A stretch of DNA of 64,000 nucleotides from Palsa-1392 sp036490335. GTDB taxonomy: Bacteria; Verrucomicrobiota; Verrucomicrobiia; Chthoniobacterales; UBA10450. The notes beneath the pieces were generated by a model. The model searched no databases and was not told the DNA's origin. It was given only the letters and a program-made list of their open reading frames with translations. Positions 1 through 8,599 of the stretch are shown in pieces. How positions within the stretch are numbered: the first letter of the stretch is position 1; each line of letters opens with the position of its first letter. The translations under genes were made by a program, and so were the position numbers. The stretch lies in assembly GCA_036490335.1 (NCBI GenBank), contig DASXEB010000017.1, forward strand, positions 372,001 through 436,000. The letters run 5' to 3'.

Positions 1-64
1 AGAGCTGCCGGGCGTCGCCGGGCTGACCGACAAATAATTTGCGCGAACTTTGCCTGACGATCGG

Positions 65-799
65 TCAGGCGTTGGGAAGATATTTCTCGATCATTGTACG
101 GCCGCCCTGAGTCGCGATCATGTAAATCTGATCGTCTTCCATCCAGGTCGCGGTCATCCATCCGTTTTCGTTGTCGAAAACCGGCTTGTCGCCCATTTTC
201 AATTTCGGCATCGCCGCGCGGTTGACGACGAAAAGATGCGCGAGCCGATTTCCTTCGCGACGAAAACAAATGAGCGTGACCTCGTGACCGCGAAATGAAA
301 GCACGCGGCAGCCGATCGGGTCGAGCGCGGCCAGTCGCGCGGGCACTTTCGCGGCCGGCGCATTTTTGTCGCTCAGCCAATTTCGAATCGCGCCCAGGTC
401 GTGGCTTTCCATCGGCAACGGCGGCGCGAGCTGGATGAAGCTGGCCATTTCGCGCGCGTATTCGGCCGAGCCGACCGGCGCGGGCGCGCGCCAGAGACTA
501 ACGAGTTCGGCGCTGAGAAAACCGAGCGCGGCAAAGGCCGCGAGGCCGAAAATCCAGCGCGCCTTGCCGGCGGCTTTTTTCGCGCCGCCTTCGGCGAGGA
601 TGCGGGTTTTCAAGCCAAATGGCGCGGGCACGGATTCGATCTGCGCGGCGATCGCGCGGTCGAAAGCCTGCTCGTCGGCAAACCAGCGGCCCAGCTCCGG
701 ATTGGCCGCGGCCATGCGCAAGGCCTCCGCGGTTTCGGGGTCGTTAGGCAATCCGGGCCGGTAATTTTGGAGAATCAGGCGCGCCTGCGTCTCATCCAT
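65..799 (-). CDS. Putative anti-sigma factor, single-pass membrane protein
   Basis: A 244-residue protein with a cytoplasmic N-terminus of about 80 residues, one hydrophobic segment at about residues 82-101, and a C-terminal domain of about 140 residues that would be extracytoplasmic. It overlaps the 3' end of the upstream ECF sigma gene by 8 bp, the usual arrangement of a sigma factor and its membrane-bound regulator. The N-terminal half has the helical, acidic look of an anti-sigma domain but no zinc-binding HxxxCxxC motif, so it is not a ZAS-type protein. Function is inferred from topology and position. The 3' end overlaps a short inverted repeat (52-70) resembling a degenerate pair of the dispersed motif. 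Confidence 0.6.
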   Translation of the reverse strand: MDETQARLILQNYRPGLPNDPETAEALRMAAANPELGRWFADEQAFDRAIAAQIESVPAPFGLKTRILAEGGAKKAAGKARWIFGLAAFAALGFLSAELVSLWRAPAPVGSAEYAREMASFIQLAPPLPMESHDLGAIRNWLSDKNAPAAKVPARLAALDPIGCRVLSFRGHEVTLICFRREGNRLAHLFVVNRAAMPKLKMGDKPVFDNENGWMTATWMEDDQIYMIATQGGRTMIEKYLPNA

Positions 800-1322
800 G
801 GCCTCGATCCTCCGGTTTGCTTTTCGTTAGGCGCACGTCGTCGGCGAGTGCGCGCCGAAGTTGTTCTTTCCCGCGCGAGATGCGGGACATGACGGTGCCG
901 ATCGGGATTTCCAGAATCTCGGCGATTTCGCGATAGGAATGTTGCTGCAAATAAAAAAGTGTGAGCGGCGCGCGATACGCCTCCTCGAGCGCGAGGAGCG
1001 CGCGATGGACGGTGTCGGCATCGAGCTGATTGACGACGGACGCGGGAACGCTCTGCGCTTCGATCGCGGCGGCGCTGCTTTCCGGCTCGACGAAACGCTC
1101 CTGCTGCCGGCGGCGGCCGAGAAATTCGCGGTAGAGCGAAGTGAAAAGCCAGGTCTTCACTTTCGATTCGTCGCGCAGTTGGTGGCCTTTTTTTGCCCAG
1201 AGCAAAAAGGTCTGTTGGGTGAGATCGGCGGCGTCGGATTCCTTGCGGCTAAGTGAAAGCGCGAAGCGACAAAGCGGCATGTAAAAATCCTCGACCAGTT
1301 GTTCGAAATCGAGCGCCGCCAC
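792..1322 (-). CDS. ECF-type RNA polymerase sigma factor
   Basis: A 176-residue sigma-70 family protein lacking regions 1 and 3, the size usual for ECF sigma factors. Region 2 spans about residues 8-75, including the D-L-T-Q-Q-T-F-L helix and the K-T-W-L-F core-binding/-10 recognition part. Region 4 is at about 105-160, with a helix-turn-helix around S-Y-R-E-I-A-E-I-L and G-T-V-M-S-R-I-S-R-G. The anti-sigma-like gene follows directly and overlaps it by 8 bp, so the two are almost certainly co-expressed. The target regulon cannot be read from the window. Confidence 0.9.
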   Translation of the reverse strand: MAALDFEQLVEDFYMPLCRFALSLSRKESDAADLTQQTFLLWAKKGHQLRDESKVKTWLFTSLYREFLGRRRQQERFVEPESSAAAIEAQSVPASVVNQLDADTVHRALLALEEAYRAPLTLFYLQQHSYREIAEILEIPIGTVMSRISRGKEQLRRALADDVRLTKSKPEDRGHG

Positions 1323-1441
1323 GTTGCGACCGTAATGGGATGCGGCCTCGCCGCCAGTAAAATCAAACCGCGCGGCGGCCTCTTTTCGAGACGTGCGAGG
1401 CGGGAAAGTCGCGACTTATTCCAGGCGGCGGAATCGCGCGA

Positions 1442-2134
1442 TCAATCGACCCAGTGGCCGCCGACGGAAGAAAGCGCAGGCAATTCGCCGGTCGAATAAT
1501 CGGTCTTGCCGATCGCGCCCCACATGCGCGTGCCGGTCGCGTCGCGCCAGAGCGCGCTCATACTTTCGCCGGTGTGACAGCCCCAGCTTTTGACGTAGGC
1601 GTTGCGGACGAAATCGCGGCGATTGATTTTGTGCAGCTCACTTTCGTGCAGCCAGGCTTTCGACGCGCTGTCGATCACGTTGCTGTAGTCGAAGAGAAAA
1701 CAGGCGCGGTTCGAGTGTCCGAAATATTCGAAGCCGGAAATTTTCAACTGACCGCGCGGCTGGCCGTTGTTGAGGTAATCAATCACATCCGGGCCATGCG
1801 AAAAATAAACGAGATGAAGATGAAACTTGTCCCGGATTGAGTTGATGTCCGAGATCAAATCCTGGTGTTCCTGCACACCGCGATCGACGTAGCCCGGTTT
1901 GTAAACCAGCCAGGTGATCATCTGATCGGGCCCGAGCTGCGCGCGCAATTGCTCCGTCCTCACCCGCGCCGAATGGATGAAATTGGCCCACCAATGATCG
2001 TGCGGCTGCGCTTTGTATTGCTCCCATTCATGGAGCGACGGACCGCCGACGAGGACGATGTATTCGGTCTGCGCGGCCCGCGCGGAAAAGGCGAGCGCGA
2101 AAAAAAGAAAGAGGAACGCCAGTCGGTTTTTCAT
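1442..2134 (-). CDS. Secreted hypothetical protein with a possible His/Cys (clan CD peptidase-like) dyad
   Basis: The start is set at the Met beginning a clear signal peptide (M-K-N-R-L-A-F-L-F-L..., cleavage after A-R-A, about residue 20), giving 230 residues. I do not recognise the family. Two short segments stand out: Y-F-S-H-G at about residues 110-114 after a hydrophobic strand, and K-S-W-G-C-H-T-G at about 182-189. A His-Gly after one strand and a Cys after the next is the layout of clan CD peptidases (caspase, gingipain and CPD types), but this is pattern recognition only. It is 90 bp downstream of the metal permease gene and could be the last gene of that operon. Confidence 0.55.
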   Translation of the reverse strand: MKNRLAFLFLFFALAFSARAAQTEYIVLVGGPSLHEWEQYKAQPHDHWWANFIHSARVRTEQLRAQLGPDQMITWLVYKPGYVDRGVQEHQDLISDINSIRDKFHLHLVYFSHGPDVIDYLNNGQPRGQLKISGFEYFGHSNRACFLFDYSNVIDSASKAWLHESELHKINRRDFVRNAYVKSWGCHTGESMSALWRDATGTRMWGAIGKTDYSTGELPALSSVGGHWVD

Positions 2135-2224
2135 CGGTTTAAATGGAGCAATATCTATGCGCACCGGCTGCAACGTGCGCAAGCGGTCCGGATATTTTTC
2201 CGACGCCGCCGGCCGGCGTTCTGT

Positions 2225-3064
2225 TCAAATTTCTTTTCCGGCAACCGGCTCGCGCCGCCGACGGAAAAGCACGCTCGCCGACGTGATGACGACGAGCAAA
2301 ACTCCGAAAGTGCAGACAATCGCCGCGCCCGAAGGCAAATCCCAACTGAAAGAAAGAAGGAGCCCGGTCACTCCGCCGATGAGTGCGATCAGCCAGCCGA
2401 GCAAAAAGCGCTTGCCTAACGAATCCGCCAGACTGATCGCGCAGACCGCGGGCACGATGAGATAACTAAAAACGAGGAGCACGCCGGCGATGCTGACGAA
2501 ACTGGTCACGACCAATCCGAAAAGAGAATAAAACAAAAAATCCCACCAGCGGACCGCGAGACCCTGTTGGTAGGCCGCGTCGCGATCGAAGGAAACGAGT
2601 AGCAAGCTTTTGCGCAGAAAAAAATGCGTCAGCCCCACGACGACAAAAAGGCCGAAGCATTTCCAGACGTCGAGCGGACTGACGAGCAGAATATTTCCGA
2701 CGAGCATGTTTTTGATTTCCTCGTCGCCTTCGGCCGCGCGGCTGAGGAGCAAAACCGCCGCCGCCGCCGCGACGACGTAGCCGATGCCGATGATCGCTTC
2801 CTGCGGAATCTGACTCGAGCGTTTGCCGGTAATGGAAAAAATCGCCGCGCCGATCAAAGTGAATCCAAGCGCGATCAAAAACGCCGGCCAGCCTTCCAAA
2901 TTCAGGTGCAGCAAAACCGCGACGCAAATGCCTAAGGACGCCATTTGCGCCATCGCGATGTCGATAAAAATTATCCCGCGCCTAACGACATGAAGTCCGA
3001 GATAAACGAGCAGCCACGGCAATAAAACGCAGGCCATCGTCGGCCAAAACATCACTTCCCACAT
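2225..3064 (-). CDS. Metal ABC transporter permease (ZnuB/MntB/TroC family)
   Basis: A 279-residue polytopic membrane protein with about eight hydrophobic segments, the normal length for ABC-3 family permeases that move Zn2+, Mn2+ or Fe2+ across the inner membrane. The N-terminal G-L-H-V-V-R-R-G-I-I-F-I-D-I-A-M-A-Q segment is the typical ABC-3 coupling region, and the S-F-V-S-I-A-G-V-L-L-V-F-S segment is also conserved in this family. It starts 2 bp after the stop of the binding-protein gene, so the two are translationally linked. No ATPase gene lies in or beside the cluster, so it must be encoded elsewhere. The metal cannot be assigned from sequence alone. Confidence 0.88.
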   Translation of the reverse strand: MWEVMFWPTMACVLLPWLLVYLGLHVVRRGIIFIDIAMAQMASLGICVAVLLHLNLEGWPAFLIALGFTLIGAAIFSITGKRSSQIPQEAIIGIGYVVAAAAAVLLLSRAAEGDEEIKNMLVGNILLVSPLDVWKCFGLFVVVGLTHFFLRKSLLLVSFDRDAAYQQGLAVRWWDFLFYSLFGLVVTSFVSIAGVLLVFSYLIVPAVCAISLADSLGKRFLLGWLIALIGGVTGLLLSFSWDLPSGAAIVCTFGVLLVVITSASVLFRRRREPVAGKEI

Positions 3065-3066
3065 AA

Positions 3067-3981
3067 TTATTTCAGCGCCGCGACGAGCCGGCTCACGAGC
3101 GTGTCGATCAACTTCACATAAGTCGGCGTGTCCGGCAGCGCGCCGGGAAATTGCGCGAAATCGACCACCTTGCCGCCGGTTTCCTCCGCGACCTTCTCGG
3201 CGATTTTCCGGTTCTGGTACGGCTCAACCAAAATCGCCTTGATCTTCTGCGCCTTCATCTGCGCGATCACTTCCGCGAGGTGCGACGGCGACGGCGGAAT
3301 GCCCGGTTTCGGCTCGAGGAAAATATTGATGTTAAAACCAAATCGATGCGCGAAATAAACCCACGAGTCGTGATACGCGACGAGGCTTTGCCCGCGGAAC
3401 GGGAGCAGCTTCGCGCCCCACTCCTGGAGCTTGGCGTTGATCGTGTTTTCGAACTGCTTTTCGTTCGCCTGGTAGGCCGCCGCGTGCGCCGGATCGACCG
3501 CGGAAAAGGCCCGCGCGATGTGGGCCGCGACCGCTTTGGCGATGATCGGATCGACCATGAAATGCGGATTGCCCATGGCGTGAACATCGCCGGCCGCGCG
3601 GGTCAATTGCGCCGGCACTTCCATCAGGCGAATCCCTTCCGACGCCTGGACGCGGCCCGGCTGGCCGATTTCGATTTTGGAGTTGCGCGCGTTTTGCAGG
3701 AGCGGCGGGAGCCAGCCGATCTCGAGTTCCGCGCCGCCGTCGATGAGCAGGTCGGCTTCACGCAGTTTCACGACGAAACTCGGGCGCGCGTCGACAAAAT
3801 GCGGATCTTCCGTCGGTTTCGCGAGCGTGGTGACATCGACGTAATCGCCGCCGACTTCGCGTGCGACCGAGCCGAAATCGGGCAGCGTCGCGACAACATT
3901 CAATTTCGCGTTCGCCGAAACGGCCATCGTTAGGCCGAGAAAAATCGCGCCGATTGTTTTCGTTAGGCAATTTCGTTTCAT
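3067..3981 (-). CDS. Metal ABC transporter substrate-binding protein (ZnuA/TroA-like)
   Basis: 304 residues with a signal peptide (cleavage after A-N-A, about residue 25). Cluster A-1 metal-binding histidines fit His61 (D-P-H-F), His140 (G-N-P-H-F) and His204 (A-Y-H-D-S-W), with an acidic C-terminal ligand likely in the V-V-D-F segment, so the protein binds Zn2+ or Mn2+ in the periplasm. The long His-rich loop typical of dedicated ZnuA proteins is absent, leaving the metal open. It is the middle gene of porin - binding protein - permease on the minus strand. Two copies of the dispersed motif (3927, 3959) fall inside the signal-peptide coding region and a third lies just upstream (about 3990). 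Confidence 0.9.
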   Translation of the reverse strand: MKRNCLTKTIGAIFLGLTMAVSANAKLNVVATLPDFGSVAREVGGDYVDVTTLAKPTEDPHFVDARPSFVVKLREADLLIDGGAELEIGWLPPLLQNARNSKIEIGQPGRVQASEGIRLMEVPAQLTRAAGDVHAMGNPHFMVDPIIAKAVAAHIARAFSAVDPAHAAAYQANEKQFENTINAKLQEWGAKLLPFRGQSLVAYHDSWVYFAHRFGFNINIFLEPKPGIPPSPSHLAEVIAQMKAQKIKAILVEPYQNRKIAEKVAEETGGKVVDFAQFPGALPDTPTYVKLIDTLVSRLVAALK

Positions 3982-4000
3982 AATTTGGATTCGTTAGGCA

Positions 4001-5572
4001 TTAAAATTTATGCGCGCCGTGCGCGCCGAGAATGAACTCGAATTGCAGGAACAACGAGTCCGCCTGCATCGCCGGCAAGAAATCATCCGGCTCGAGAAAG
4101 TCGTGATTGTACTGCAGCCGGATTTTCGAAAATTCCGTCGGATACCAAGTGATGTTCGCTGAGACGCGCTCGCGGCTTTGCCGGTCGAGATCGTCCGTGT
4201 AAGCCGAGTCCTGCATGTGCAGATAATCGCCGCGCAGTCCGGTCGTCCAACCTTTCGTGAATCCCCACACGATCTGCGAATATGTTCCCCAATCGTGAAA
4301 CGTTTCCGCGACCGGGAACGTGTCGTCCATGCCGCGGCCGGCCTCGAAGCGGCGATACATCGCTTCGGTCTGCCATTTCACAAACGGGAATCCGCCTTCC
4401 GCGCGCGGCGATTTCCATTTGTAAAACAAATCCGCGCCGTAAATCTGGGTGCGCGAATCGGCGCCGGTGTCGTTCGAGCCGAACGCGCCCGAAAGTCCGC
4501 CGAGCACGACCTGCGTCGGGCTGAGATCGAACGAGCTTTCCCAGCGCGGGACGTAGACGAAATCCTGCGGCCCGCGCGCTTCGCGATCGGTCGTTAGGCG
4601 ATCGAAAAAGAGGCCGTTTGGTCCGGGATTGCGGAAGGAGAAACCGGTGTTCCCTCGGCCGTTTTCCACCCCGAAAATAAATTGCGAATACCACGAGACC
4701 GGCATCGTCCAGGAAATCTGCGCGCCGACTCCGCGCAGACCGTCGTCGCCCAGAAACAAACCGTGCACGAGCGGATCGTCGGCGAAATCCCAGGTGTGCG
4801 GATGAGTCGGATTGATGCGGCCGAAATCGGCGAAAAACTGGCCGCCTTTCAACTGCAAACCGTACGGCAAATCGGTCGTCTGCATGAACGCCTCCTCGAC
4901 TTCGACGGTTGTTTCGTTGTCGTTATCGAGCTTGAAAACGATGTTGGCGAAGCCCTCGAAATAAGGATCGACCGCGCCATCGAGCGCCATTTCAAGATTG
5001 CGCGCGCTGAAACCGCGCTGCTGCGGATCGTGATCGCCGACTTCGAGCTGATCGAGATTTTTGTCGCTCGAATAAGCGAATGCGAACTGCCCGTCGAACG
5101 AGATGTTCATGTAACTGCCGTGGCCGCCACCGATCCCAATCGGCGCCGTCATCGACGAGCCGGCGCCGGTCGAAGAAATCGTCTCGTTCGAAGTGGTGAC
5201 CGACGCATCGGTGGTCGGGAACTCCTGATTCACCGGCGCCGCCGCGGGACCGGTCGCGGCCGCGGGCAGCGGCGAAGGCTCGGGCGCGCCGGCCACGACT
5301 GATTCATCCGTGGTCGGGAACATGGGCGCGGCGGTTGCCGCCGGCGTTGCGGCCGGGGCGACGCTGGTCGGCGCGACCGCGGGATTGATTTTTGCGAGCG
5401 CGTCCTGCTGATCTTTCACTTGTTGCTGGAGCGTTTTCACGGTCGCGGTCAACGCCTGGACCTGCTCGCGCAAAGTTTCGATGTCGTTAGGCGGCGCGGG
5501 CGTCGGGCTTTGCCCGCAAAGCGTCGCCGCCGCGCCTAACGATGCCGCAAAAGTGATCAATAAATTTTTCAT
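4001..5572 (-). CDS. Outer-membrane porin with N-terminal coiled coil
   Basis: The start is placed at the Met of M-K-N-L-L-I-T-F, which begins a signal peptide; upstream sequence in the same frame is Arg-rich and unlikely to be coding. The 523-residue product has a heptad-rich stretch (about residues 30-65), a Pro/Ala/Thr linker, then a long beta-rich domain ending in a C-terminal Phe, as expected for an outer-membrane barrel. It resembles the OprP/LbtU-type porins. It lies 19 bp upstream of the metal-binding protein gene, so a role in metal passage across the outer membrane is inferred. Confidence 0.75.
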   Translation of the reverse strand: MKNLLITFAASLGAAATLCGQSPTPAPPNDIETLREQVQALTATVKTLQQQVKDQQDALAKINPAVAPTSVAPAATPAATAAPMFPTTDESVVAGAPEPSPLPAAATGPAAAPVNQEFPTTDASVTTSNETISSTGAGSSMTAPIGIGGGHGSYMNISFDGQFAFAYSSDKNLDQLEVGDHDPQQRGFSARNLEMALDGAVDPYFEGFANIVFKLDNDNETTVEVEEAFMQTTDLPYGLQLKGGQFFADFGRINPTHPHTWDFADDPLVHGLFLGDDGLRGVGAQISWTMPVSWYSQFIFGVENGRGNTGFSFRNPGPNGLFFDRLTTDREARGPQDFVYVPRWESSFDLSPTQVVLGGLSGAFGSNDTGADSRTQIYGADLFYKWKSPRAEGGFPFVKWQTEAMYRRFEAGRGMDDTFPVAETFHDWGTYSQIVWGFTKGWTTGLRGDYLHMQDSAYTDDLDRQSRERVSANITWYPTEFSKIRLQYNHDFLEPDDFLPAMQADSLFLQFEFILGAHGAHKF

Positions 5573-5705
5573 TCGTCGGTTTCTGAGAATTCCCGGCTCG
5601 TGAAAACGGCCGGACAGTCTGGGCATTTCGCGCAACTGAAATCCTGCGCCGCGTGGAAATGCGCACCCGCGACGCCGCCGCGCTAGGCGCGGACCGATCC
5701 AGTCG

Positions 5706-6026
5706 TCAGGCGAAAAGCGGCGGTGCGTGCTCGAGCAGCGAGGAATGCGACCGCGAAATGATGACGCGGGCATTCGTTAGGCAAAGAACCGCGAGCGAAA
5801 TCAGTCGAGCCGGCCCGATGGCGATCGGCCCGAGCGCGGTCTGCGCGCAATGGCCGGACGAAATCAGGGTGACCGCACAATGATGGGTCGGCGCGCCCGC
5901 GTCGGCGTGAAACCGTTCGTGCAGTTGCGGCGCGGCGCTGAGCAGCAATGCCATGAGCAGCGCGACGAGAGCGAAAGCGGCAGCAATTTGCCCTAACGAA
6001 TTCTGAAGGCGCCCTTCCCGGAACAT
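5706..6026 (-). CDS. Small membrane protein with His/Cys-rich loop
   Basis: The start is taken at the Met of M-F-R-E-G-R; a longer form from 6065 is possible. 106 residues: one hydrophobic segment, then a periplasmic-looking loop with H-E-R-F-H, T-H-H-C and S-G-H-C clusters, then a second hydrophobic stretch. The overall pattern is like DUF2946-type metal-related proteins, but I cannot assign a family firmly. It sits between the O-antigen ligase gene and the metal-uptake operon on the same strand. The metal-ligand-like residues and the neighbourhood suggest metal sensing or handling; this is inference. Confidence 0.5.
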   Translation of the reverse strand: MFREGRLQNSLGQIAAAFALVALLMALLLSAAPQLHERFHADAGAPTHHCAVTLISSGHCAQTALGPIAIGPARLISLAVLCLTNARVIISRSHSSLLEHAPPLFA

Positions 6027-6083
6027 GACGGCGCTGAGCTTTCCGCAGTCGCCCGCCCGCCGCAAGCCAATTCTGCGGCGAAA

Positions 6084-8459
6084 TCAGTGCGAGGCCCGCT
6101 CGCGAAAATCGTCCCACGACTGCCAGGCGCGCTGCCAGTTTTGCTGCATCGCCCAGCCTTCCGCTTCGAGGTAGGAAAAGTAGGCGGGCGCATCGGGCTG
6201 CGCGGTGAAATGGCGAATCGTGCTGAGTGCGTCGTCGCTTTTGCCGGTCGCGAGTTGCGCGCGGTAGAGCGCGTAGCCGTTGGCGTAATCGCGCGGGTCG
6301 GCGATGAATTTTCGTTCGAGCTCCGGCAACGAGCCCGCGCCCGATGACACGGGCATCGGCGGCGGCGCGGAGTATTGCCTAACGAGTCGCCACGCCTCTC
6401 GATATTCGCCGCGGCCGGCCTGCCAGCGCGCCACGCCTGGCCACGCAAATTCAAGCCAGTCCGGATGCGCGGTGGTCGCGCGGACGAGACCGTCGAGCGG
6501 TTCGTGCCGCGACCAAAGCGCGAAAAGCCGCTTCTTTTCCACAGTGTCGAATTCTTTCAAATCCGGATCGCGGGCGAGCAATTGTTGCAAGGCGGGCGCG
6601 AATTTGTCGGCCGGAATATTTTCCAAATATGTGATCGTTAGGCGCGGATCGCCGGTCGCGAAATTGCCGAGGCCGGGCAGCGCGCGGTGATCGAGTTGCG
6701 CCGCGAGCGCGAACATCTGCGAGTAAATCGCGGAGGGATTCGAGCTGCGACGAAGCGCTTCCCGCCAGGCGCTGAGCGCGAGGCCGGGTTGAAGCCCGAG
6801 CCAGACTTTGCCTTCGTCGAACGGCAACTCCCACGCGCTCGGCTCGAGAAAACGCGCGCGGCGAAAATCAGCCAACGCGCTGGCCGCCGGCTGGCGCGCG
6901 CCGATCCGTGCGATGCCGCGACTGAAGTAAAGCTGCCAATCGAGCGGCGCCCAATCGAGCGCGCGATTGTCGAGCACGAGCGCTTCGGCAAAACGATCGC
7001 CGCGATTGGCGAAGGCGGCGGCGTTTTTTGCGTTCTCGACCCCGACGTAGCCGGGAAGCAGAAGTTGATCGCGCCAGGCGACAAACCAGGTCAGTCCAGC
7101 CGCGAGCAACAGCAGACTTGTTAGGCGAAAAAGGATCGGCGGCCAGCGGCTCGGCGGGCGCGCGATGGGCCGCAGTTGCGCGAGGCCGAAGAGGAAAGTC
7201 CCGCAAAGAAAAGTGCCGAAACGATGCCCGGAAACATCGACCAGCCCGTGAAGCGAAAAAAGCAATCCGCCGATCAGCGCGGCGTAGCGCAGCCGCTGGT
7301 TTGTGCCTTCCTTGAGCGGAAAAGCGCGCCTAACGAAAAGCGCGAGCGCGATTAAAACGATCGCAACCGCCGGCCAGCCCATCTCGCTCCAGAGCCAAAG
7401 CCAGTCGCTTTCCGGATGCAGCGAGCGGGTGACGCCGTGCGAGGCTTCGCGAAAAAGCGCGAAGACGCCTTCGAAATTTCCGAGCCCGACGCCGCACCAG
7501 GGCGAGGCCTTGATCATCGTCCAGGCGTCGCGAAAAATGAGCCAGCGAAAATCTGAAGTGACGCCTTCGTCGCTCCCTCCGCGCAAATGAAAACGCGCGA
7601 TCGTTTCGCCGCCGAAAAGGAGCAGCCCGGTGAGGAGCACGAGCAAAAGCGAAACCGCGACCGCGACGCTCGCGCCCGACCATTTCCGAAACGCGAGCCG
7701 GGCCAGCCACGCGACGGCGCCGACGACCAAAATCAAAATGCCCGCGCGCGAATAATCGAGGATGAGCGCGGCGACAAGGATCGGCGCGCCGGCGAGCCAG
7801 AGCAGCCAGCGTTTGTGCCCGCGGCGAAACGAATCCTGCATGCAGGCGAGCACGACCAGAGTCGAGATGCCGAAAAGATCGCCGGTCTGGTTGCGATTCG
7901 GATACGAGCCGAAATTGCGGACGTTATGCCAGAAGGGCAGCGCGCGTTTTTCGAGATAAAGCAGAATGCAAAGGGCGGCGAACGCGATCATCCCGCCGGC
8001 GAAAACGCGCGCGGCCAGCCGCACGTCGCGCAATTCGAGATCGAGCGCGGTGACGTCGTAAATCCACGCGAGGCCGGCGACGAGCGTGACGCAAGAATCG
8101 AGCGAGAGCCACGGTTGCGCACTCAGCGTTGAGGCGAGCTGGACGCCGAGATCATTCGTCAGCGCGGTTCGCCAGTCGGGCAGAAAAAACCAGCGCGCGG
8201 GCAAAAACGCCGTGGCCGCGAGCGCGAGAAAAAGAATCGCGAGCGCATTGAGCGGCCAGCCTAACGATACCCGCGGCGGGCGAACAAAAAGGAGCAGCGC
8301 GAAAACAACGAGCACGATTCCTTCGCTCCAGCGCGTCGTCGCGCCGCTCAGAAACGACGCGAAAATCACGACCAACGGCAAAGCGAGCGCGACCGCCTGA
8401 GTCGTGCGATCGCCGCGATGCGATCGGCTGGTTGGCGACGGCGGCTCAGTTTGCATCAA
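6084..8459 (-). CDS. O-antigen ligase family protein with C-terminal TPR-like region
   Basis: 791 residues. The N-terminal ~450 residues hold 10-12 hydrophobic segments; the middle contains the Wzy_C/WaaL hallmark N-R-N-Q-T-G-D-L and the later G-V-G-L-G-N-F and H-P-E-S-D-W-L-W motifs of the large periplasmic loop, typical of enzymes joining or polymerising surface polysaccharide on lipid A-core. The C-terminal ~300 residues are soluble and helical with repeated A-L-x-W/L-P-x patterns resembling TPRs. It is divergent from a sugar transferase gene at 8600, with 140 bp between them, so both probably serve the same surface-glycan pathway. Confidence 0.85.
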   Translation of the reverse strand: MMQTEPPSPTSRSHRGDRTTQAVALALPLVVIFASFLSGATTRWSEGIVLVVFALLLFVRPPRVSLGWPLNALAILFLALAATAFLPARWFFLPDWRTALTNDLGVQLASTLSAQPWLSLDSCVTLVAGLAWIYDVTALDLELRDVRLAARVFAGGMIAFAALCILLYLEKRALPFWHNVRNFGSYPNRNQTGDLFGISTLVVLACMQDSFRRGHKRWLLWLAGAPILVAALILDYSRAGILILVVGAVAWLARLAFRKWSGASVAVAVSLLLVLLTGLLLFGGETIARFHLRGGSDEGVTSDFRWLIFRDAWTMIKASPWCGVGLGNFEGVFALFREASHGVTRSLHPESDWLWLWSEMGWPAVAIVLIALALFVRRAFPLKEGTNQRLRYAALIGGLLFSLHGLVDVSGHRFGTFLCGTFLFGLAQLRPIARPPSRWPPILFRLTSLLLLAAGLTWFVAWRDQLLLPGYVGVENAKNAAAFANRGDRFAEALVLDNRALDWAPLDWQLYFSRGIARIGARQPAASALADFRRARFLEPSAWELPFDEGKVWLGLQPGLALSAWREALRRSSNPSAIYSQMFALAAQLDHRALPGLGNFATGDPRLTITYLENIPADKFAPALQQLLARDPDLKEFDTVEKKRLFALWSRHEPLDGLVRATTAHPDWLEFAWPGVARWQAGRGEYREAWRLVRQYSAPPPMPVSSGAGSLPELERKFIADPRDYANGYALYRAQLATGKSDDALSTIRHFTAQPDAPAYFSYLEAEGWAMQQNWQRAWQSWDDFRERASH

Positions 8460-8599
8460 TCAAAGAACTGCGTTGGTATGGGAGTAGCTTTTATGATTTC
8501 GGGCTCGCAAGAGGATCGAAAAACTGTGTCAATGTCGGAAAGGGAAGAGGCGACGGCGCGATCTTCCCGTCTGATTGGTCGCTGCCCCACTCGATAAAC

